This document shows positions 56,291 to 64,000 of a DNA stretch of 64,000 bases, in pieces (position 1 is the first letter of the stretch; every line of letters starts with the position of its first letter). The translations under genes were made by a program, and so were the position numbers. The notes under the pieces are model-generated. The model saw nothing but the letters and a program-made list of their open reading frames with translations. It was not told the DNA's origin and did no database searches. The DNA comes from Platycnemis pennipes (taxonomy: Eukaryota; Arthropoda; Insecta; Odonata; Platycnemididae), in the NCBI GenBank assembly GCA_933228895.1, contig OW121847.1, forward strand, positions 90,313,656 through 90,377,655. The letters are read 5' to 3'.

Positions 56291-56566
56291 GTCTACGTCC
56301 TTTCCCTGGTTAACCAAGCCTCCCTGTCTTCATCCTCTTTGCTTTCTGTCCACCTCCTTAATTTGAGCTGGTTGTGGTAACAAAAAGTACTCCCAGGTGA
56401 ATGAAATGCTTTAACACTTATCGTAAATAGCCTTATAAAGCTAATAGATACCTCTGAGATGAAATTTGGGTTCCATTTCATCGTTACAATTGCGTTTTAA
56501 TACACTAGCAGTCTCCGTGAGAGGCCGTGAAAACGCCGGTCGCATTTTTCCCTGAGGACCCACGTC

Positions 56567-56960
56567 CCTTTCATCATCATCGGTCAGCAATCCTAAGATT
56601 GGTTTGACGCAGCCCTCCACTCGATTCTTCCTTGGGCTAACCTCTTCATATTAACGTAATTCTTCTCTTTAACATCCTTCACTAGTAGTTCCATATATCT
56701 CATACGAGGCCTGCCTCATCCATTCTTCCCTCGACGATTGTCTTCATCAGGCCATCGTGTCTAAGGATATGGCCGATTAAGATGTCGCGTCTTCTTTTTT
56801 TTGAGTTTTCAGAGATATCCTTTGTCTCTCAATCTTCGTGAGACTTCTTCGTTTGTCACTCGGTCGATCAATTTTATCCTCATCATTCTTCGGTAGCATC
56901 ATGATTCAAACGTTTCTAGCCTTGACTTCTCTGCTTCTATTATTGTCCCTTTACACACCC
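56567..56960 (-). pseudogene. LINE reverse transcriptase C-terminus and 3' end
   Basis: Minus strand: SRLETFES*CYRRMMRIKLI, DRVTNEEVSRRLRDKGYL, KRRRDILIGHILRHDGLMKT. The order LEAFEMWCYRRMMKI..DRVTNEEVLRR...RR...LIGHILRH is the well-known C-terminal region of arthropod LINE ORF2 proteins. The 3' end is TCAAACCAATCTTAGGATTG followed by GATGATGATG. 5'-truncated with stops. Same family as 63225-63680. Confidence 0.8.
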
Positions 56961-57339
56961 AAATCTCAAATGATAACGGTGCCCTAGCAACCCTTATGTG
57001 CAGGGCCGGATTTAGGAGTATGCCACCTGTAGGCTAAATTCATTTGCCCCCCCCCCTTTTTAGAGACTCACAGTTAATAGACTCATATGTTATACATATT
57101 ATACATTCGTTTTATACAACAAATGATAGATTCAGTTATTCGAATAAAATTGTGCTGAAGAGTAAAACTAAAACCACACAAAAAATAGTTTATTACCGGT
57201 TTATTTGTTGACATTAAAAAGATAGATGTTATACAGGTTACTATAATACAAGCATGAATTACTGTACAAACACAATATAGTTGCATGTTTGGGCTTAAGT
57301 ACATTATGTACTTTCGTATATGTTCAAAACAACATATCT

Positions 57340-57550
57340 ACATCTACATCTACATAATACCCTGCAAGCCACCACAAGGGTGTGTGGCAGGGGGTGATTG
57401 CTCACCAAACATGCACTACATATCATGCATAAAAAAGGAATAGTATTAATATAGTAGTCAGAACTACACTATTTAAAAAAGATAGAAATTGCAAAGAAAA
57501 CATGCAAAAACATTCTGTTAGTAGGGTTAGCTTTAAGTACTCATACCAAC
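57340..57550 (-). repeat. LINE 3' tail nested in hAT element
   Basis: CATCTACATCTACATAATAC, CCTGCAAGCCACC and GGGTGTGTGGCAGGG, then at 57520-57575 GTAGGGTTAGCTTTAAGTAC and CTACCAATGCTATTCATTG match 29032-29090 of the 29-kb LINE. The minus-strand end is a TGTAGA-type microsatellite. Parts of the 59.86-kb copy are the same. Confidence 0.75.
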
Positions 57551-57790
57551 ATGCAGCTACCAATGCTATTCATTGCTAGTTTTCTTATGAGATTTCTAAA
57601 TGGCAAACTCGTTAATAATGTCCTCATATGAAAGTGTTTTGTTGTATTTGCCTCAATACACAGTAAAGAAAGTGAGTTTAACCTTCGTTCAGTAGTACTA
57701 GTTTGTAGGTAATTCTTAACTCCTCTAAGGCAGGAAAAACTACGTTCTCCAGCGCAGTTCGTAGCAGGTATGCACAATCTTTGTATATGT
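57541..57790 (-). pseudogene. hAT transposase C-terminal fragment
   Basis: Minus strand: IQRLCIPATNCAGERSFSCL, RGVKNYLQTSTTERRLNSLS, LLCIEANTTKHF. This matches the hAT C-terminal dimerisation block (PVTNCEGERSFSxLKRIKNYLRxxMxxERLNxLALLxIE). The longer open frame to 58122 continues out of the element into unrelated flanking DNA, so its amino half is not part of the transposase. Upstream transposase sequence is deleted. Confidence 0.88.
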
Positions 57791-57955
57791 ATATTTTCAA
57801 TTTTTAGTAAATAGCCAAAGTGCCGCCCCTTAAATTTTGCCGCTCTAGGCTGCAGCCTTTTCAGCCTATTTAGAAATCTGGCCCTGCTTATGTGCATACC
57901 ATATGGCCGCTGCGTACATTTAGGAAGGTAGTGCCCAAGAGAGCTGTCGACCATA

Positions 57956-58276
57956 TTCAGGTGCAGCGGCGTCGGAAGTGAAGGGTAGAGGGGACCTAAG
58001 CCCCCCCCCTCCCGGAATTTACCCCGGGCCCTTGAGTAATGAGTAGTCTTCATTAATAAAAAATTAAATTTCACTGCTTTCCAGCCTTTTTCCCCTTCTG
58101 ACACATATTCTACCACCTTCATATGTTCTTTTAGCGGAATTCTATTTTCGACCCCCTCCTATTCGCAAAAAAACGCGGGCCCTTTTCATAGGAGCTGGGC
58201 CCTTTTATTAAGAGCCGGGCCCTTTTCAAGGTTGGCCCCTCCCAGCGAAAATAGCTCCTACGCCCCTGTTCAGTTG
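57956..58276. mobile_element. hAT-like MITE with near-perfect 8-bp TSD
   Basis: The element spans 57964-58268 (305 bp), flanked by TTCAGGTG (57956-57963) and TTCAGTTG (58269-58276), one mismatch. The ends CAGCGGCGTCGGA and TCCTACGCCCCTG are imperfect inverted repeats. The interior has repeated GGGCCCTTTT blocks. No coding capacity. Confidence 0.75.
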
Positions 58277-58279
58277 CGA

Positions 58280-59860
58280 AGGAACGTAGGCTCATGCCAC
58301 CTCCTGTAACTTATCGTTTATTGTGAAATTTACATTCATCTGTATGAACTCATTATGCTGTCAGAACATTTCCCCATTAGCTTTCAGCAAGGAATACATT
58401 GCGGCCTGATTATTAATATTAACATTAATTACAATACAAAACAAATAAATATCGTATAAAAGGTCAAGTTTTCGAATCCCCCCCAGGCATGGATTTTTGT
58501 TTTAGGATTGATTTCCGATTAGCTGGTAAGATAAAATCTCAGCTGTTGGGAAACTATTATCCTAATTCAACTTCTACCAGTAATGACGATGGTGAGAACA
58601 ATTTTAACCGTTCTCTTTAACTCACTTCCCTCCGATGGGGTCGTATGAAATGGACGACCGATAACATATATCTGCATGCAACTCATGTGGTGCATTAAAA
58701 CGTCATTTGTTGGAGTACCTACCTGAGGACATACATCTACTATTCTAGAAAATATGCTGCCTCGAAATTCGATATGGTTCTAATTTTAGGTTACATGGTG
58801 CGATGTGAACTCATCAGTTAAGCAGTGCCTTGACACACAATTCTAACGCTGGTCCTCCAAGAGATGATTTTGGTTCATAAATCGCGTAATCCAGTCATCT
58901 ACTTTTGTAGCTATCGTCAATTGAGCATGAAATTATTTCCAGGCTCCAATAACATTAATAAATACAATTGCTACTCTACTGTAGCTATCCCGCCGTTAGC
59001 ATATATCCCGTACATAATCCAAGATATGTTTTCACGTATTGCGGCAAGCTTCCTCGGGCACCGTATAATCTTCCCCCGCGACCACATAACTTTCACGATG
59101 AAATAAGGAAGCCGTACTTGTAGCCTGGCGACGACGACTGAATTTCAGAATGGTGTTTTGAGCGAATTCCAGCAATGAGTTTCGGATGCGGTCTCTCCAT
59201 TTGATTCATTCTATTCGAGAATTTCTCGCCCTGGCTAGTTTTTTTTCCCTTGAGTAACCTACCCTCCCCAATCTTCCCCTTTCCTTTCCGCCCGCCTCCC
59301 TTCCAGCCTAACCCCCTCCACCCCCTCCGTTCAACGAGCAACCCTCCCTCCTCTCATTCGGTGAGCACATAGCGCCCCCTCAGCTTTTATCTGAGAATCG
59401 CGATTCATTTTTTTTCGTGCGCCAGTCGAGTTCGGAGTGTGACAGGGTTTGAACGCTCGGGGACGGTAGTTGACGAACACACGGCCGAAGAGAAATCGAG
59501 AAAGTGATTTCCTCCTGGAAAGACGTAAGAATTGAAATATGATGCTTTGTGATTTGATAACAACCCTTGTGTATTTTTATTCTGAGAGATAATTTATTTA
59601 CCTGTCGTTTGGTTGACCTTGTGAATGGTAGTTGCCGTAATGAAATCAAACGCGGCGAGTGAACGAGTGAGTTTCTTGTCTACAGATGATACAATTCTAT
59701 GTAATTATGGGGAATGGATGGGCCATGCACTTTAAAACCCAGTACCTGCAATTATTCTACTCAGTGCGGGGAAAATTTCATTTCTTTCACTAAAGTAATT
59801 CTCACGAAATTTCAGGGTTTCTCGGGCTCAGCTGGACTTTGCACTCGGCTACGCTCATCA
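58280..59860. other. Mostly unrecognised; possible first exon near 59.4-59.53 kb
   Basis: No gene identified. A GC-richer segment (59420-59530) ends at a donor-like GACGTAAGAATTG and could be an untranslated first exon. A pyrimidine-rich run at 59230-59370 is low complexity. Confidence 0.2.
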
Positions 59861-59935
59861 TCTACCTCTACATCTACACGATACCCTGCAAGCCACCGCG
59901 AGGGTGTGTGGCAGGGGTTATCCTGATCCTGAGTG
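59861..59935 (-). repeat. LINE 3' tail
   Basis: CTACATCTACACGATACC, CTGCAAGCCACCGCGAGGG, TGTGTGGCAGGGG: same tail as at 57340 and related to 28950. Short 5'-truncated copy. Confidence 0.75.
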
Positions 59936-59939
59936 TGTG

Positions 59940-62900
59940 TATATTTGTAGTTAAACCATACAGGGTGAGTTAACTTACAGTTTCTCCATAAAATCGATCT
60001 GTGATTTCAGTTTTAAGGATGTGCATTTTTCTCGCTCTTGACTTTGTAGTTGTAAATAATTTGAAGCTGTTACGTTTTCTTTAGATGTTCCGTGGTGTGA
60101 TGTGAGTATATTTTAAAAACTTTGCTGCATCCGAGAATAATTCCATTTGTTCATACTTGCTATTTTTGCGTTACTATAGTTGATGAATTTGGTGCTATAG
60201 TTTATCAAGTAAAAATGTTCTTAAGGAAGTCAGTGAGTGGTTCTTATTTTAACTTCGGTAAGGTTTCTACTTCAGTAAGCAGTGTTTATTTAATAAGTTA
60301 TTTTTTCCTCAATTTTTGCATGTTGTTAGTGACTCCAAACTTCAAGTATTTGATGATGACTCATATGTGGTGGAGGAAGACGACCATGATTCAAGACCTT
60401 CACTCCTGCCTTCAAGACTTACCTCATGCCTTACAACGAGGAATGAAATCTTTTACGCTTTGGTATGAATTAGTCCTCTCGGGAATTTTTCTAGGGTAAT
60501 CAAATGTCTTGAATCCCTGTTTTGTTTATGTTCCTACCCCCATTCCGTGTGCTGATTGGAAACCTAGGTGCAGCTGGGCATTTTATCTTTTCGTATGTTT
60601 GTGCTCCTGTTATCTATATTCACGTAGTATGTTAATGTGATTGGAAACGATTCCTCTCCGAACACAATATTACAAATGCATTCCACCAAAACCTTAATGG
60701 CGAGCGATAAACCTTGTATTGATAGAATCTTTCTAATTATTTGATTAACGAAACGTAACTTCAAGTAGTGCTTCTGGCTGAAAGTTTCAGCTCTTGATTA
60801 GGACTTAAAACGGGGCGATACAGATGTAAAAAGCCTACCCTACTTCTTACCGATTGGACGATTCGCCGTGTAAATACCTAGCTTTGGTTGGCGGTTATAA
60901 GTATTTCTGGCCAAGGATGCTATTATGTACTGGAGGCGGCAGATGCATTACGAGTGACATTAAAACCAGAATGCGGGTTCTTGGGAAGATATTAGGCCCT
61001 ACCACCTCGGCACAAACATTTTATGTGGCCTCTTATGGAGACTGCATGTTTATTAACACTGGGAGGACGGTCACCCATCATTTCATCGTTAGTGAAATTC
61101 ATCATTTCATCGCAGCGCCATAATTATTCTTCCTCGGGCTATTTTATAGAGAGGTGGGGATATTTGTTTGGGGAGGACTATTTAAGGTAGTTATTAACCC
61201 ATCGAATTTCACTCGGAGTTAATTTTATTAATTAAAACAGGTCGTAATTTTTCCTAATTAAACTACATATTTGCCTATAGTTTGTCTGTAAGAGCACTAT
61301 TACCGTTTTTTGATTAATTTTTAAGTGTTCCATTACCCTCCACTCCCAAACATTGATTTCAGTAATACATATCGATAGGCTAGAAGATTTTTTATTGGAA
61401 GGGAGGGAGGACAAGACTGGTGACCGGCCCCTTCAAACTTGACGTCTGCGTCCGCCCCTGATCAGAATGCGGGTTAAAATTTAGGCTAAACCTTTCAAGT
61501 GATTTCGAAGCTGTTTGTTTGCAGATGACGTCAGATACGTATTAAGATTCCCTGCATATTGTGCTAAGTTTGATCAGATAAACAAGATTAGGGAGACTGA
61601 ATTTCGTACCGATAGAGAACACAATGGGCAGCATAGCGAAGGGGTTGGTAGGTAAAAAAATTGTTTAAGTGGTCTGCAGTGCATAAGGTAGGTATATTTA
61701 ATATTACTAATCTATGATGTATGATAGGAAAAACATATAAATGCATTTAGTGAAAATCTTTCAAGCCATTAATCACTTCGTGGCTTTGTTGACACCATCT
61801 AGTTGCACGTGACTCCAATACCTAGCTTGTTTCCATGTAGTAGTAACATTGTAGCTCTTAGTTCCATGTCAGTAGTGCACGTATGGTGAATTTCACCACC
61901 CCCACACACCCTCGCGGTGGCTCGATGGGTATTACGTAGACGTAGATGAAACTGCATTCACATCGATCCATACCAGCAGTGTCCCATGTTTCTGTGACAT
62001 TCTTTTCATAATAAATAATGTAAAAGATGCTAAAGATGTTAATTGGAAGGACTTTAAGATACTTTTTTTTCAAAATCATTTTAGAATTTACGATAAATTG
62101 ATTTCATTGAATTTTTATCGGTATATTACCCTCACATCTAGTCGATTTCTTCCAAGTTCATCGATAATTACTCTAATATCTGGTCAATTTCTTTCAAGTT
62201 GGTGTTTATAGCGTTGTGAAGTTTATAAGTTAATTTCATCTTTTACATAGCTTCCAGCTAGACGTTGCGCTCGTTTATTAGCTATGCTTTCCTCCTTATT
62301 GCATTCTTTACGAAGACCACTTCAAATTCATTTCTCAGTCCTTGGGGAAGGTTGTTGAACCGTGGATCAGTAATGATTCCCGTCATTATTAGTAAGCTAA
62401 TTCCTCTCCACTCTGGTTCAATTCTTTACAAAAAAAACTCCTACTCGTCCGACCTCAGCTGTAGGTGACCAATCTATACTCAGTACACTTGACTCGGCTG
62501 CAATGGCTTAGAAATAAGATATGATAAATTAAAGCTAGTAGTTTTCATGCATGCACACAGTTGCCTCAATTACTTAGCCTCCCATATCGCGTCAGCATCC
62601 TATAAACTCGGTCTAAAATGTTACCTGGTAGTTGGGTCTCCAACCTCTGATGTACTTTAGTCAACCATTCTTCAACTAAGGCTGCCGATGAGGCACAAAA
62701 TAGTGTTTGTTATGGTTGTCAGGCAATGAAGTGAAGTGATGGTGTTTAGGTGGCAATTGCAGGAAATGTGCTGACTCAACGGAGACTAAATGGGTAAGAT
62801 TTTGTTTCGGTCAATGTGATTCGAGTGTACTTGTTAAAATTTGCCCTTGTGAGAGATGGACTAAAAATTGTTAAATCGTTTGAAATCACAGCGTCAGAGG

Positions 62901-63220
62901 CGCGATCATCAATCTTTACCATGCACTCACTCTTGTTATCATAATTTTTTCGCAGGTCATGGGTAAATTGAAATGCAATCACCGTTCTATGTACCTTGTA
63001 TGGTACTTCATATGACTAGTATCAACAGCGTTTATTGATTATTCTGTGATTTTTGTAGATGTTCCTGTATGGGTAGAATTGACCGACAACTATCGTATTC
63101 ATGTTTTTACATTTTTTTTCATAAAAATACTTTTAAAGCCTTATTTACGACTTGCAAAATTTGCCATTTTCCTAGTTAATTGCCTGAATTATGTCGAGAA
63201 TCATAGCAATAGTTTGAATT
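59940..63220. other. AT-rich stretch without recognised genes
   Basis: The plus frame 60122-60499 (125 residues) is open but of biased composition without a motif. 60961-61065 shares a repeat with 41166-41275. 61455-61470 has CGTCTGCGTCCGCCCCTG, which resembles a hAT end, without a partner. Nothing else could be supported. Confidence 0.3.
60961..61065 (+). repeat. Dispersed repeat shared with 41166-41275
   Basis: Contains CCAGAATGCGGGTTCTTGGG and CCTCTTATGGAGACTG; the latter also resembles sequence near 11.49 kb. Confidence 0.4.
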
Positions 63221-63224
63221 CGTC

Positions 63225-63680
63225 ATCATAGCCAGTTATCAATCCCAAGATTGGTTTGAAGCAGCTCTTATCTTCATCCTATTTTTTGGCTAACCTCTAA
63301 TTATTTAGTTTAATATTTTCTGTTACATCTTTTACTGCTTGTTCCATTTATCTCATATGAGTCATTTCTTACCCATTTTTCCTGTTCACTTTTCCTTCAT
63401 TTTTTTTACCATTTTTGTTTGTACCACGGGATTCCTTGGTTACCTATTCGAGACGTCCCCGACGGTCTCAAGAATGGTCGATTAGGTTAACCCGTCTTCA
63501 TTTTTAAGCTCTTATCGTACTCCTCCTCCTCTTTATCTTAATTTTTCCCTTAGTACTCTCTCTCTTCTTTTCATCTTCATCATTCTTCTGTGGCGCCACA
63601 TTTCGAATCCTCCCAGTCTTGACTGCTCAGCGACTGTTGTTCAAGCCTCACTGCTACAAAAAAGCTACTAATTACATGAG
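63225..63680 (-). pseudogene. LINE 3' end fragment interrupted by MITE end
   Basis: The tail at 63225-63300 (CATCATAG...ATCAATCCCAAGATTGG, GAAGCAGCTC, TTGGCTAACCTC) matches the 56.6-kb LINE. Further in, the minus strand reads GGFEMWRHRRMMKMK, the same LEAFEMWCYRRMMKI block. Between the two parts, 63418-63475 is a single MITE end. Another similar tail piece lies at 63730-63830. Confidence 0.65.
63415..63476. repeat. Solo terminal repeat of the 55-bp-TIR MITE family, copy C
   Basis: GTTTGTACCACGGGATTCC, TTGGTTACCTATTCGAGA and CGACGGTCTCAAG match the right ends of copies A and B. The rest of the MITE is missing. Confidence 0.65.
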
Positions 63681-63859
63681 AAATCTCCATACGTTGTTGA
63701 CAATACCTTTTAAGCTCGTCATTATCATCCTAAGAGTTTCAGTGAGCTCTGCTTTCGAAAATTATATCAGCTAGTCTCTTCATATTTACATAGTTCTTCA
63801 CTGCTTGCTCCGTGTATCTCTTCCGAGACCTTATATGTATTATAATTTTGTGGCGTGTC

Positions 63860-64000
63860 AGTCAGTCAGTAAGTCCGTCCGTCATTTTGTATCCGTTTTG
63901 CTTCGTTCTCTCCCAATTTTTGAGCTTAGAGAGTGAGGTTTGGTGCGTTGAGTGTGGATTCTCTGTCTGTATGATTTGGTGGAATTTTTTTATTTTTAGC
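63860..64000. other. Window edge, repeat-like tail
   Basis: TCAGTCAGTCAGTAAGTCCGTCCGTC resembles the tail type of the 27.3-27.76 kb repeat; shown here only as a pattern of GTCA/GTCC units. Nothing else seen. Confidence 0.25.

Larger units (their letters stand above)
56993..57894 (-). mobile_element. hAT element with 8-bp TSD, containing a nested LINE tail
   Basis: The element spans 57001-57886 (886 bp) between perfect 8-bp repeats CTTATGTG (56993-57000 and 57887-57894). Ends CAGGGCCGGATTTAG and AAATCTGGCCCTG are inverted. It encodes the end of a hAT transposase on the minus strand (57541-57790). A LINE 3' tail lies inside at about 57340-57550. Confidence 0.92.

Noticed and set aside
57541..58122. 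193-residue minus-strand open frame
   Set aside because: Only the C-terminal part (57541-57790) is hAT transposase. The rest runs out of the transposon through its TSD into a separate MITE, so the frame is an accidental chimera.
61440..61475. hAT right end (GCGTCCGCCCCTG)
   Set aside because: No matching left terminus or TSD. The nearby repeated string CAGAATGCGGGTT (60973 and 61466) is too far into the presumed flank to be a TSD.
1..64000. CRISPR arrays, bacterial operons or phage genes
   Set aside because: No regularly spaced direct repeats, no operon-like runs of open frames, no Shine-Dalgarno context; eukaryotic transposons throughout.

Overview
The window looks like intergenic DNA from a large, repeat-rich eukaryotic genome, most likely an arthropod. 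The signs are AT-rich sequence, very short open frames, GT-AG introns, tRNA-derived SINEs, and several transposon superfamilies (Penelope-like, hAT, PIF/Harbinger, piggyBac-like, and CR1/Jockey-like and other non-LTR elements). Nothing is bacterial: there are no operons, ribosome-binding sites or CRISPR arrays. The species cannot be fixed from the sequence alone.

Layout. 0-6.6 kb: mostly unrecognised, with one short tandem duplication. 6.6-9.75 kb: an inverted pair of ~390-bp repeats around a decayed DDE transposase fragment and a foldback element. 11.8-12.7 kb: SINEs. 14.85-17.1 kb: the 3' part of a Penelope-like element (PLE) joined to a 5'-truncated CR1/Jockey-like LINE. 17.1-19.8 kb: three DNA transposons with clear target-site duplications (TSDs): a hAT MITE, a piggyBac-like MITE and a hAT element carrying transposase remains. 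The last one interrupts older sequence that continues to a PLE-type terminus and a decayed non-LTR reverse transcriptase at 20.6-21.1 kb. 21.8-24.3 kb: the only candidate host gene, a small three-exon minus-strand model with phase-compatible splice sites and TATCGATA motifs upstream. 25-31 kb: a SINE dimer, foldback elements and a LINE fragment. 33-36.8 kb: nothing recognised. 38-40.5 kb: an element with ~260-bp inverted repeats and DDE remains, then a decayed hAT with TSD. 41.3-41.65 kb: another foldback. 45-46 kb: a MITE and a LINE piece. 50.15-51.66 kb: a young PLE copy with identical inverted 408-bp arms and an 11-bp TSD. 52.5-56.3 kb: a spliced PIF/Harbinger transposase pseudogene with a MITE at its 3' end. 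56.5-58.3 kb: a LINE fragment, a hAT element with a LINE tail nested in it, and a hAT-like MITE.

The most interesting signal is the Penelope-related material. The 50-kb PLE has inverted terminal arms, a 33-bp extension on one side only, a promoter-like TATA box, and a hammerhead-ribozyme-like core just before its tail. Four miniature foldbacks (8.1, 26.9, 30.8 and 41.4 kb) repeat this plan at 200-270 bp: two inverted arms, a one-sided extension of about 41-47 bp, and TSDs of 8-14 bp. Their arms keep intact or decayed versions of the same CTGANGA...GAAAC core. I infer that these are miniature non-autonomous relatives of PLEs. The window otherwise records nested insertions rather than cooperating genes.
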